Assembly (NCBI GenBank): GCA_002729015.1
Contig: PBVO01000065.1
Span: 14,928-50,692 of the forward strand
Source of the DNA: Candidatus Poribacteria bacterium
Lineage (GTDB): Bacteria > Poribacteria > WGA-4E > UBA9662
Reading direction: 5' to 3'
DNA: 35,765 nucleotides
Within the stretch, counting starts at the first letter, position 1. Each line of letters begins with the position of its first letter. Below the pieces are notes generated by a model that was given only the letters and a program-made list of their open reading frames with translations, did not search any database and was not told the DNA's origin. The translations under genes and the position numbers were made by a program. Shown here one piece after another: positions 1 through 7,537 of the stretch.

Positions 1-61
1 TACGCAGGATCAGGAATCCATCGCGCTTAAAATCGCCTATCTGTTTTAGGTTTAGCAGCAT
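1..61 (-). CDS. Phytanoyl-CoA dioxygenase (PhyH) family protein, N-terminal fragment cut by the window edge
   Basis: Only the first 20 codons lie in the window. They read MLLNLKQIGDFKRDGFLILR, the usual opening of PhyH-family Fe(II)/2-oxoglutarate oxygenases (L-x-x-x-Q-I-x-x-F-x-x-D-G-F-L). The complete PhyH protein at 25447-26265 opens alike, with LNSKQMANFVTDGYL. No catalytic residues are visible, so substrate and activity are unknown. The gene starts 24 bases after the HPr-like stop on the same strand, so it may end that operon, but no good ribosome binding site is seen before its ATG. The opposite strand also has a short open frame here, which I judged less likely. Confidence 0.6.
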   Translation of the reverse strand, partial: MLLNLKQIGDFKRDGFLILR

Positions 62-85
62 AAAAATAATAAATGGTCTAGGAAG

Positions 86-373
86 CTAATTCGAGGTAAG
101 GTTAGCTTCATCAAATACGGTGTTAAGTATTGTTTCAAATTGTTTCAGCACTATTGCCTCATCTTCTCCATCAACGATCAGTAACAACTCAGAGCTTGGC
201 CTAGCAGTTAACATTATTATACCCATAACACTTTTTGCATTAACTTTCATTCTACCTTGTAACAGAAAAATATCTGCAGAAAATTGGCTGGCAGCCTCGG
301 CAACTCGGGCTGCAGTCTTCATATCCAACCCATTTACATTTTTAACAATTACCTTTTTTTCTATCAATTGCAA
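86..373 (-). CDS. HPr-like regulatory protein with Asp in place of the phosphocarrier His (Crh-like)
   Basis: This 95-residue protein has the length and fold pattern of HPr, the phosphocarrier of the PTS. The usual site GLHARPA reads GLDMKTA (residues 15-21), so His-15 is Asp-17 and the following Arg is Lys-19. The regulatory site is intact: VNAKSVMG with Ser-48, equivalent to Ser-46, the target of HPr kinase. Such a protein cannot carry phosphate in a PTS relay but could still be switched by HprK, like Bacillus Crh, where His is Gln. hprK is the next gene upstream, 36 bases away. A TAG sits directly before the TTG start, so the start must be this TTG or the TTG two codons later. Function as a Crh-like regulator is inferred. 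Confidence 0.88.
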   Translation of the reverse strand: MQLIEKKVIVKNVNGLDMKTAARVAEAASQFSADIFLLQGRMKVNAKSVMGIIMLTARPSSELLLIVDGEDEAIVLKQFETILNTVFDEANLTSN

Positions 374-409
374 CTACCCATAGTAACGGTATACTCCATC
401 TACACAGCC

Positions 410-1396
410 CTAGTTGGGGGAAAATAACAGAGCTTGGTGCTGCCAACTCTCAATATGATCTTGTTTTTCATCATCATTCATCATATTAGTTAAGGTTCTA
501 TTCAGTTCCTCAGGTGCGTTGACACCCATTTTTTTGCTCCACAGGTTTGCGGTTGCAGTTTCAATCAAATTTGAAATGTTGCGGCCAGGGGCAACAGGTA
601 AAATAACTTTTGGGATTAACTCTTTATGGAATTGATAATGCTGCTCTTCCAATCCAGTCCTTTCATAAACTTTATTTTTGTTCCATGTCTCTAGAGAAAC
701 CACCAGTTCAACTTGTTTCCGGTTACCTATAGCAGTAATCCCAAATAATGAGACTACATCAATTATTCCTAAACCACGAATTTCCATATAGTGTTTCAAC
801 GGGTTAGGTCGAATACCAAACACCCTATGTTCCGATACCTTTTTCAGCAAAACGGTATCGTCAGCGATTAGGCGATGCCCTTTTCGTAAGAGTTCTAAAG
901 AGGCTTCACTTTTTCCAATTCCACTGGGGCCTAAAATTAAAACGCCAAGGCCATAAACATCGACTAGATTGCCGTGGATAAACTCAGTTGGGCCGAATTC
1001 ATTCTCTAGAAAATGAAGTAAAAAATTAGTAAATGTTGAAGAATCATGCTCGGTTTGGAGCAATGGTATTTGCCTCTCATGACTTAGCGAGACTATTTCA
1101 GGCGACGGGGTAAGATTAGTAGTAAAAACTAGACAAGGAATCTGATAAGAAAAAAGCCTCGAGAGTATCCAGTGGCGTTCAGTTGTCGATAACTGGTGCA
1201 GATACGATACTTCCCCTTTACCAAAAATCTGTATTCGATCATAGCCAAAACTATCGAAGTGGCCACATAAGGCTAACCCCGGCCGATTCGATTGAACAGA
1301 ATGAATTTGGCGGTCTAAACCTTTTTGACCTGCCAAGACTTTTAATTCTAGCTCTGAACACTGAATTAGTTTAGCTATGGTAAATCGATCAGGCAT
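410..1396 (-). CDS. hprK: HPr kinase/phosphorylase
   Basis: HprK phosphorylates HPr-type proteins on serine and also removes the phosphate. At 328 residues it has the normal two-domain length. The C-terminal half shows an HG-VDVYG-type lead-in, the Walker A GPSGIGKSE (about residues 157-165), RLIADD with the catalytic acidic pair, and the HprK signature EIRGLGII. A PGRN segment lies near the C-terminus. The ATG follows the rpoN stop by three bases, so the two are co-transcribed and probably translationally coupled. Its likely substrate is the HPr-like protein encoded just downstream, which keeps the Ser site but not the His site. No PTS enzyme I or EII gene is in the window, consistent with a purely regulatory HprK/HPr pair as in many Gram-negative bacteria. 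Confidence 0.95.
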   Translation of the reverse strand: MPDRFTIAKLIQCSELELKVLAGQKGLDRQIHSVQSNRPGLALCGHFDSFGYDRIQIFGKGEVSYLHQLSTTERHWILSRLFSYQIPCLVFTTNLTPSPEIVSLSHERQIPLLQTEHDSSTFTNFLLHFLENEFGPTEFIHGNLVDVYGLGVLILGPSGIGKSEASLELLRKGHRLIADDTVLLKKVSEHRVFGIRPNPLKHYMEIRGLGIIDVVSLFGITAIGNRKQVELVVSLETWNKNKVYERTGLEEQHYQFHKELIPKVILPVAPGRNISNLIETATANLWSKKMGVNAPEELNRTLTNMMNDDEKQDHIESWQHQALLFSPN

Positions 1397-1399
1397 TGG

Positions 1400-2908
1400 T
1401 TAGTTCCATTTTCGACGACGTTTGGTTGAAGATTGAATGCCTAATTTTTCTCGATATTTAGTGACTGTTCGGCGAGCTGCGCTAATACCTTCTTTTTTAA
1501 GCATGAGGGAAATTGATTGGTCACTAAGAGGCTTAGCTGGTTCTTCCAGGTCTATTAGTTTTTTGATTTTGTCTTGTACACTGGTCGAAGAAATTTCACC
1601 TATTTCTGTTGACAATCCTGAACTGAAAAAGTATTCTAACTTATATAAACCTTGCGGAGTTTGAACATACTTGTTGTTGGTAGCTCGGCTGACCGTTGAC
1701 TCGTGAACACCAACCATTTCAGCAATCCGACTTTGTACCAATGGTTTAAGTCCATTTATTCCTACTTGCAAAAAATCCTTCTGAACCTCAAAAATAGCTT
1801 CAGCTATTTTTTGAATAGTTTGCTGCCTTTCATAAACGCTCTTTAGCAAATCAATAGCCTTTCCTCGATGCTCTTCTATCCAGCTTTTGGTATTTGGGTC
1901 AAGAGAATTTTTCTGTTGTAGCATATCTAGGTAGATCGTATTCAGTCGCAACTTAGGTAATCCACGATCATTAGTCGTGATAACATAATCATCTTCAATC
2001 TCTTCTATGACAATATCAGGTGTAACTGCTCGTGGGTTCCGCTGACTACCACTCGGTTGTGTGAACCGCCGCCCAGGATATGGATCAAGCTTAGCAATCA
2101 CGTCAACGGCAGCTAGGATTTGGTCTGTTTTTACTTCTAAGACCTGAGATAGATGACGTATTCGATAGTTCTTAAAATCGTCATAATGATCTAATAAAAT
2201 TCTTTCTGCCAGCGAATCATGAAAATCTAGATTCCGACTTAGTTGAATCAACAATGTCTCCCTGACATCCCGGAAGGCAATTCCGACAGGGTCAAATCGA
2301 TGTTGTATCAATGCTAAAACAGCATCAACATCTTCTTCTGAACATCCCAGATCTTCGGCAATCTGATCAATTGTTCCGGTCAGCATTCCATCTGAATCTA
2401 GATTGCCGATTATATATTCACCGATTTGCCGATCCTTCTGTGGAATTAGCAAGACTTGCAATTGTGCTGACAGATAATCTAACAACGATACTTGTTGAGC
2501 TACATCTTCATCCGGTCCGTCATTATTTTCCCAATGTTCTTGAGCCACTCTTTCGCTTGGTGAGATCGAATCATCTAGAAAATCTTGCCAATCAAAATCT
2601 GGCTGTATTTCGTCTTCAGTAGGTGGTTCAATATCAAGTTCCGAGTCTAAAGCAGCATCTTCATTACTCTCGTTATCATTGTTTTCGTCTTCGATCAATT
2701 CTGTATTTTCTGAATCAGTTATTTCTACTTCATCTAATTCTTCAATCAACTCTTCTAACATTGGATTTTCTTCCAACTGCATTTGTAAATGCTGTGTCAG
2801 GTCGAGTCTAGACATCAGCAAAACTTCAATGGCTTGCCTTAGCTTAGGAGTGATGACAAGACTTTGAGTTTGTTTTTGATTGATGGTTTGACGAAGTCCA
2901 AGTTGCAT
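1400..2908 (-). CDS. rpoN: RNA polymerase sigma-54 factor
   Basis: RpoN directs RNA polymerase to -24/-12 promoters and needs an AAA+ activator. The 502-residue protein has all regions: a Gln/Leu-rich region I (residues 1-55, starting MQLGLRQTINQKQTQSL), a strongly acidic region II (about 55-110, dominated by Asp, Glu and Asn), the core-binding domain, the helix-turn-helix near VGVHESTVSRATNNKY, and the RpoN box ARRTVTKYREKLGI close to the C-terminus, followed by a basic tail KRRRKWN. It lies 42 bases below lptB and directly above hprK. The order lptC-lptA-lptB-rpoN is also found in proteobacteria, but no hibernation-factor (hpf) gene follows here; hprK takes that place. Confidence 0.97.
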   Translation of the reverse strand: MQLGLRQTINQKQTQSLVITPKLRQAIEVLLMSRLDLTQHLQMQLEENPMLEELIEELDEVEITDSENTELIEDENNDNESNEDAALDSELDIEPPTEDEIQPDFDWQDFLDDSISPSERVAQEHWENNDGPDEDVAQQVSLLDYLSAQLQVLLIPQKDRQIGEYIIGNLDSDGMLTGTIDQIAEDLGCSEEDVDAVLALIQHRFDPVGIAFRDVRETLLIQLSRNLDFHDSLAERILLDHYDDFKNYRIRHLSQVLEVKTDQILAAVDVIAKLDPYPGRRFTQPSGSQRNPRAVTPDIVIEEIEDDYVITTNDRGLPKLRLNTIYLDMLQQKNSLDPNTKSWIEEHRGKAIDLLKSVYERQQTIQKIAEAIFEVQKDFLQVGINGLKPLVQSRIAEMVGVHESTVSRATNNKYVQTPQGLYKLEYFFSSGLSTEIGEISSTSVQDKIKKLIDLEEPAKPLSDQSISLMLKKEGISAARRTVTKYREKLGIQSSTKRRRKWN

Positions 2909-2950
2909 GATGCTACCTATAGCAATATTTTCAAATCTAGAGGACCATTT

Positions 2951-3784
2951 CTAGTTAGTATGTCCAGCTTCGTCTGAAGGATTTAGGCTCGGCGTTTTTT
3001 TTGCTGGTAAATTGAAGCTGTTGCCAAAGTAGCGCTCCCTGGCCATTTGGCTAGATAATAACTCGGTTGGAGTACCACTTAGAGAAATTTTTCCATCCGT
3101 TATTAGATAAGCTCTGTCAACAATATCTAACATCTCAGCCGCATTATGGTCAGTTATAAGAATACCAAGGCCACGCTCCTTTAATTGAAATACCAACTGT
3201 TTAATTTCTTGTACTGCGATGGGATCAATACCTGAAAACGGCTCGTCCAATAACATGAAATTTGGATCAATCGCCAAAGATCGGGCAATTTCTGCTCTGC
3301 GACATTCTCCACCAGACAGCGTGTAGGCCTTCTGGTTTGCTAGGCTGGAAAGACCTAACTCACTCATTAGCTGATTTTTTCTATTTTGAAGCTCACCTTT
3401 AGGTAAGCCTCGGACTTCTAGAACAGATGTGATATTTTCAGCCACGGTCAATTTTCGAAAAATGGATGTTTCCTGCGGTAGGTATCCAAGACCCAATCGC
3501 GCACGCTGATACATAGGGAGTGAAGTAATCTCTCGATCATTGTAGAAAATTCGGCCAGAATTCGGTCTGATTGAACCAACGATCATGTAAAAAGTGGTAG
3601 ATTTACCAGCTCCATTTGGGCCCAACAGGCCAACGATCTCGCCTGTGTCTACGCTAATACTGACTTGATCTACAACAGTCCGTCCCTTTCGCGAATAGCT
3701 TTTGACCAAGTTTTCTGTAGATAACGTAATCGGCATAGAATTTGATAATTTCGATCTACTCTCCGGTTCGACTGTCGTTGTCAT
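2951..3784 (-). CDS. lptB: LPS export system ATP-binding protein LptB
   Basis: LptB is the cytoplasmic ATPase of the LptB2FGC transporter that extracts lipopolysaccharide from the inner membrane. The ABC domain shows Walker A GPNGAGKST, signature LSGGECRRAEIARSLA, Walker B FMLLDEP and the switch His in ITDHNAAE. The longest frame starts at 3796; I prefer the ATG at 3784 because GGAACC lies at suitable distance, and a third ATG at 3736 (MPITLSTENL) would leave a 19-base gap after lptA. About 15-20 N-terminal residues before the ABC domain and a short C-terminal tail are extra. It overlaps the lptA end with either of the first two starts, implying coupling. The partner permeases LptF/G are not in the window. 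Confidence 0.95.
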   Translation of the reverse strand: MTTTVEPESRSKLSNSMPITLSTENLVKSYSRKGRTVVDQVSISVDTGEIVGLLGPNGAGKSTTFYMIVGSIRPNSGRIFYNDREITSLPMYQRARLGLGYLPQETSIFRKLTVAENITSVLEVRGLPKGELQNRKNQLMSELGLSSLANQKAYTLSGGECRRAEIARSLAIDPNFMLLDEPFSGIDPIAVQEIKQLVFQLKERGLGILITDHNAAEMLDIVDRAYLITDGKISLSGTPTELLSSQMARERYFGNSFNLPAKKTPSLNPSDEAGHTN

Positions 3785-4367
3785 TATTGGTTCCATTGGT
3801 TACACTTACTTCAGATGGGGTAGTACTGCGAATCCGAACTCTAAATTTCACATTCCCTTCTCCAATTCGTTCACCGGTTACACGATTGAAAATGAAGTGG
3901 TCAGCTTCTAGACGATCGTCTTCTTGGATTACCACCACCTGTTTTTTTAAGTCAATCGTATTATCTATGTGATTTATCGTAGCTTGATGGCAATTGGCAA
4001 AAATGTCTTTATCTCTCAATTCAACATTCTCTTCAGCCAACGTTCTTTGGTAGGTATCGGTTGCAATATCTTTGAACATGGTTACTTTTTGTGCATTCAG
4101 AAACCCATTTGTCATTTTAATCCGTACTTTGCCTGTCAATACAGTAACCTCAGTGTTTTCGTTGGGCCTATAGATTTTTAGTGAATCGGCATGTTCACAT
4201 ATAATAATTTCCTCACCATCAGAATTTTCGTCCGTTTGTAATTCTAAATCTGCATTGGTGTTGGGTGTCTTTAAAGACTCTTGCCCAGTGGATAAGCCAA
4301 TAACCATTAAACTAAATATCATCCAAAACCATTGTTTCATTCTAATGTGCGAGCTACTCCGATTCAT
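3756..4367 (-). CDS. lptA: LptA/OstA-like periplasmic LPS transport protein
   Basis: LptA forms the periplasmic beta-jellyroll bridge carrying LPS to the outer membrane. The 203-residue product has a signal-like N-terminus (hydrophobic stretch WFWMIFSLMVIGLS, residues 13-26), then an OstA-type repeat pattern: ADSLKIYRPNENTEVTVLTGKV, LNAQKVTMFKD, ANCHQATINHIDNTIDLKKQV, and LEADHFIFNRVTGERIGEG. These alternating strands of added or removed properties are typical of the family. The C-terminus is polar and rich in Asn, Thr and Asp. The start overlaps the lptC end by 14 bases, so translation is probably coupled. A second ATG at codon 10 would also leave the signal peptide intact. Assignment rests on pattern and on its place between lptC and lptB. 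Confidence 0.85.
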   Translation of the reverse strand: MNRSSSHIRMKQWFWMIFSLMVIGLSTGQESLKTPNTNADLELQTDENSDGEEIIICEHADSLKIYRPNENTEVTVLTGKVRIKMTNGFLNAQKVTMFKDIATDTYQRTLAEENVELRDKDIFANCHQATINHIDNTIDLKKQVVVIQEDDRLEADHFIFNRVTGERIGEGNVKFRVRIRSTTPSEVSVTNGTNNDNDSRTGE

Positions 4368-4932
4368 TTAACTTTTCATCCTTTTCATACAGTGTTGCTG
4401 TTACTTTCTTCATTTCAATTACTTCTAAGTTAGGGCGGGCCGCTGCATTGGTACCATTAACCACTGACTCGCCACGAACAATGCTACAGGCAACGGGTGA
4501 ATAAAGGCGTTCATCTCGATTATTCCAGTGCAATTCCTCGGAGAACAATTGACCATTATCGCTGGTTGCAACGACCGAATTCATGAACTTCAAATTTTGC
4601 GTTTGATCGACGACTTCACCATGCTCTGCTGTTATTTTTGCTACTACCTGGTCATTCTCATATATTTCAACGTATGGTTTACGAACGAAAGTAGTTTGTA
4701 AACGAAATTCCGCTTCCCTACCGATCAAAGTCCATTTCAAAACTCCGCCTTCTGCATGTCTCATTCTAAAATCTGACAATGTTTGCCGTGGAACTTCCGT
4801 TTCACTAGTTGCAATCCCCTGTCTATCACAGCCCAACGTCACCAAAACCAACACAGAAATGCAAATGACAGATAAATTAGTCGTTGTTCTTTGCACCCTA
4901 GTTTGAGATTGGTCTGGTTTTCCATCGATCAT
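4354..4932 (-). CDS. lptC: LptC-like LPS export protein, possible lipoprotein
   Basis: LptC is the membrane-anchored jellyroll subunit that receives LPS from LptB2FG. The product has a hydrophobic N-terminal segment (SVICISVLVLVTLGC) and a jellyroll-type body with the family pattern GGVLKWTLIGREAEF, ITAEHGEVVDQTQNLKF, and LFSEELHWNNRDERLYSP. The hydrophobic segment ends in TLGC, which resembles a lipobox although Thr at -3 is unusual; if processed, this would be a lipoprotein rather than a bitopic protein. The start is uncertain: ATG at 4977 gives an 80-base overlap with the upstream gene, ATG at 4932 (chosen, GGAT upstream) gives 35, and GTG at 4896 directly follows that gene's stop. Confidence 0.82.
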   Translation of the reverse strand: MIDGKPDQSQTRVQRTTTNLSVICISVLVLVTLGCDRQGIATSETEVPRQTLSDFRMRHAEGGVLKWTLIGREAEFRLQTTFVRKPYVEIYENDQVVAKITAEHGEVVDQTQNLKFMNSVVATSDNGQLFSEELHWNNRDERLYSPVACSIVRGESVVNGTNAAARPNLEVIEMKKVTATLYEKDEKLNESE

Positions 4933-5779
4933 GCATCCAAATCCACTGTTCCGGATACTGCCGAATATAACGCTCAATTAAGCAAGTAAATCGTTGTGTG
5001 TTTTCAATAAGATCATTTTGCTTATGTTCAGTTTTTTGCAAATCCAAGGCTGGCTCAATAATCATATGATGGGTGTTGTCAGGTTGTCTGACCATAAAAA
5101 CTGGCAATAGTGGAGCATCGGTTTTTCTAGCAATAGCAACCGGCCCAACGGGGGTGTGGGCTGAACGTCCAAAAAAGTTAACAAAAACACCGGATGTTTT
5201 AGTGTCTACATCAGCCAAAATAGCCAAAAGTTGGTTTTGTTTTAGGCAACGAAAAGCCTTCCTCAAGGATTTTTCCCTATCTAAACTATCGTAGCCCGCT
5301 TGGCGCCGATTACCCACTACCAGATTATTAATCGTCTTTGATCGAAGAGGTCGAGCGATAGCATTTAGCTTATAGCCATGCCGGGCAAAAGTTGCACCGA
5401 CTAATTCCCAGTTGCCGAAATGTCCCATCAAAATGATTACTCCCCGCTCCAAAGATAACGCTTGGTCAAGATTCTGTTGCCCTTCAAGTTGAACAGCTGT
5501 ATCTACCCACTCTGTTTGCTGGAAATGCAAAAATTCCATCAAATTTTTGCCCAAATTTTGGAAACATTTAAGCGCTAGATGCTCAACGTTAGCGACTGAT
5601 GGAAGGGCTTGAATGATTTGTCGTTTGGCCCGATTCCGAGAAATAGAAGCCTGATGAAAGACTAATTCTCCGATTAAATCCCCTATCTTCCAAGATGCTG
5701 ATAATGGCAAACTAGACACAAATCCGCTCATCAATTTAGCTAAAGTCCAGTAACCACAGTGCTTCACAGGCCGCCACAT
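4898..5779 (-). CDS. LpxL/LpxM-like lysophospholipid acyltransferase (lipid A biosynthesis family)
   Basis: This 293-residue protein belongs to the lauroyl/myristoyl acyltransferase family that adds secondary acyl chains to lipid A or related lipids. The catalytic HxxxxE motif reads GHFGNWE (His-120, Glu-125), followed by the family blocks AIARPLRSKTIN, LAILADVDTKTSGVFVNFFGR and, at the C-terminus, PEQWIWMHDRWKTRP. A hydrophobic N-terminal segment fits membrane association. It is the first gene of the lpt-rpoN-hprK group. AGGAG lies five bases before the ATG. A TATAAT preceded by TTGTCT lies so close (5789-5794) that a transcript from it would lack this site. The acyl donor and exact acceptor cannot be read from sequence. 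Confidence 0.9.
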   Translation of the reverse strand: MWRPVKHCGYWTLAKLMSGFVSSLPLSASWKIGDLIGELVFHQASISRNRAKRQIIQALPSVANVEHLALKCFQNLGKNLMEFLHFQQTEWVDTAVQLEGQQNLDQALSLERGVIILMGHFGNWELVGATFARHGYKLNAIARPLRSKTINNLVVGNRRQAGYDSLDREKSLRKAFRCLKQNQLLAILADVDTKTSGVFVNFFGRSAHTPVGPVAIARKTDAPLLPVFMVRQPDNTHHMIIEPALDLQKTEHKQNDLIENTQRFTCLIERYIRQYPEQWIWMHDRWKTRPISN

Positions 5780-5788
5780 ACTGCTCCT

Positions 5789-5818
5789 ATTATAGCAGAT
5801 GCTAATCTAGATAGACAA
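5789..5818 (-). promoter_or_regulatory. Possible sigma-70 promoter for the acyltransferase-lpt-rpoN operon
   Basis: On the minus strand TTGTCT is followed after 18 bases by a perfect TATAAT (5794-5789). The predicted start of transcription would fall only a few bases before the ATG at 5779 and beyond the AGGAG site at 5788-5784. Either the message is nearly leaderless, or this is a chance match and the true promoter is elsewhere. Confidence 0.3.
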
Positions 5819-5859
5819 ACACATCAAACAAGTCGTCGCGAATCCCATTAGTTCTGAGA

Positions 5860-5865
5860 TATAAT
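5860..5865 (+). promoter_or_regulatory. purC: Possible -10 element for purC
   Basis: A perfect TATAAT lies 46 bases before the chosen purC start. No convincing -35 hexamer is found 16-18 bases upstream, so this is a weak call based on the -10 alone. Confidence 0.3.
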
Positions 5866-5911
5866 AGATCAGCTATTAATGAACTCACAGCCGAGGAAAG
5901 GAATTTCTATT

Positions 5912-6802
5912 ATGCAAATTGTAACCCAAGCTGAATTATCCAATAAAATGCCATCCTATCAAGGTAAGGTGCGGGATTTGTATGATTTAGGCGATCAATT
6001 ATTAATCATTTCTACAGACCGGATTTCTGCTTACGATTTTGTTTTACCCAGTGGTATACCCCACAAAGGTCATGCCTTGAACAGTATGTCCGAGTTCTGG
6101 TTTAAGGAAACCGAGTCAATTGTCAACAACCATCTCATTTCTGCGGACGTAAATGAATACCCTGGCTTATCTGATTCTGACCGTTCACTATTAGATGGCC
6201 GATCAATGCTGGTACGAAAGGCCAATCGAATCGATATTGAATGCGTGGTTCGAGGTTATATTGCTGGTTCTGCTTGGAATGAATACCAGAAAGACGGAAC
6301 AGTTTGTGGTTCCAAACTACCCACGGGTTTAAAACAGTCAGATCGGCTACCCGAACTGATTTTCACACCGGCAACAAAAGCTGACCACGGGGAACACGAT
6401 GAAAATATTTCCATACAGCAAATGACGGACGTCGTCGGCAAAGATCTAACAGACAGATTAATGGAGACTAGCTTTGCTTTATTTAGATTTGCCAGTCAAC
6501 ATGCTGAAAGCGTGGGGCTAATTCTATGTGACACTAAATTCGAATTTGGTTTGGTTGGCGAAGAATTGGTTTTGATTGACGAAGTTTTTACACCAGACTC
6601 TTCTAGGTTTTGGCCAAAAGACGATTACCAACCAGGCCGATCGCAAAGTAGCTTCGACAAGCAATATGTGCGAGATTACCTAGTAGAAATTGGATGGAAC
6701 AAACAACCACCAGCACCGCAACTGTCATCTGAGGTGATTGAACAGACCAGCAGAAAATATTTAGAAGCTCATCGCCTGATTACCGGACGCTCCTTGGTTT
6801 AA
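5912..6802 (+). CDS. purC: Phosphoribosylaminoimidazole-succinocarboxamide synthase (SAICAR synthetase)
   Basis: PurC joins CAIR and aspartate with ATP hydrolysis to give SAICAR in purine synthesis. The product has the N-terminal GKVRDLYDLGD, then ISTDRISAYD, the central ECVVRGYIAGSAW, TKADHGEHDENIS, LCDTKFEFG and LIDEVFTPDSSRFW blocks, in family order. With the chosen start it is 296 residues, in the range of the longer bacterial/yeast-type enzymes. An upstream in-frame codon at 5879 adds 11 residues, but GAGGAAAGGA at 5893-5902 sits nine bases before the ATG at 5912 and decides the start. It stands alone on the plus strand and faces the SDR gene end with a seven-base gap; no other pur gene is in the window. 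Confidence 0.96.
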   Translation: MQIVTQAELSNKMPSYQGKVRDLYDLGDQLLIISTDRISAYDFVLPSGIPHKGHALNSMSEFWFKETESIVNNHLISADVNEYPGLSDSDRSLLDGRSMLVRKANRIDIECVVRGYIAGSAWNEYQKDGTVCGSKLPTGLKQSDRLPELIFTPATKADHGEHDENISIQQMTDVVGKDLTDRLMETSFALFRFASQHAESVGLILCDTKFEFGLVGEELVLIDEVFTPDSSRFWPKDDYQPGRSQSSFDKQYVRDYLVEIGWNKQPPAPQLSSEVIEQTSRKYLEAHRLITGRSLV

Positions 6803-6809
6803 TGCTGAC

Positions 6810-7535
6810 TTAGACCTTTTTTCGCCAAACGGCTTCAAAATTATCTCTAGGTTGAAACCCAAGCAGTCGTTTGGCTTTTTCGTTGGAAACCCAGTCGTGT
6901 GGGAGGTCGGCCACGATAAAAAAGCATTCACACCTTGAAGGCATGGCCTCAAGATCTACAGCTAAGGCACGACGAAACGATTCACCACAGTCACGCCAAC
7001 TGACAGTAAAAGGATGTAAGTCAGTACCTTGTCTCTGATCATCATGTTCAAGAAAAGTCAAAAATAACAAAGTTAGGACATGTAGTGGATAGTTAGCTGT
7101 GAAAACACGACAGATTTCTTGGCCTAGAGATTTAGTCAGTGCATAAAGATTTGTGCCAGGGTGAGGTGGAATGTCAGGGGTGATACCAAAATCGAAGTCT
7201 TCGTAGGTTTCGCCAGCCAAAGTAAAGTGTGGTCCTGTATTAATGATTCGATCAATACCTTGCTCAGCTGCCACCTGCATAGTATTGTAGGTGCCACGAG
7301 TACTAACATCGAAGGCTAGTTTCCGATCATGCCTCAAAACTGACAAATTGATAATTGCATCCATGCCTTCAGCTGCTTTTCTGACTTGCTCGATGTCGGC
7401 CACATCGACGACTCGGGTTTCATGTGGCGATTCGATTGGCGTGGTGTCTGTAATACGAAGGGTGTGTTCATTCTCAATCGCTTTGACCACATGTGGTCCC
7501 ATGTATCCATTACCACCTAACAAAAGCACTTTCAT
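6810..7535 (-). CDS. NAD(P)-dependent SDR-family epimerase/oxidoreductase
   Basis: A 241-residue extended-type short-chain dehydrogenase/reductase, short for the class (usually about 300). The Rossmann motif GGNGYMG (residues 7-13) and the catalytic pair Y131-x-x-x-K135 (LYALTKSLGQE) are intact. VVDVADIEQV and GMDAIINLSV follow the usual NAD-binding pattern, and the C-terminus has LGFQPRDNFEAVW as in NAD-dependent epimerases. It lies two bases below a homologous gene that has lost these motifs, so the two are probably made together. Substrate is unknown; sugar-nucleotide or free-sugar oxidation are possibilities for the family. Confidence 0.85.
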   Translation of the reverse strand: MKVLLLGGNGYMGPHVVKAIENEHTLRITDTTPIESPHETRVVDVADIEQVRKAAEGMDAIINLSVLRHDRKLAFDVSTRGTYNTMQVAAEQGIDRIINTGPHFTLAGETYEDFDFGITPDIPPHPGTNLYALTKSLGQEICRVFTANYPLHVLTLLFLTFLEHDDQRQGTDLHPFTVSWRDCGESFRRALAVDLEAMPSRCECFFIVADLPHDWVSNEKAKRLLGFQPRDNFEAVWRKKV

Positions 7536-7537
7536 TT

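Noticed and set aside
2..49. Plus-strand open frame ending ALKIAYLF, which looks like the last strand of an outer-membrane barrel
   Set aside because: Only 15 residues are visible. The opposite strand gives a stronger match, the PhyH N-terminus, which also agrees with the in-window PhyH protein.
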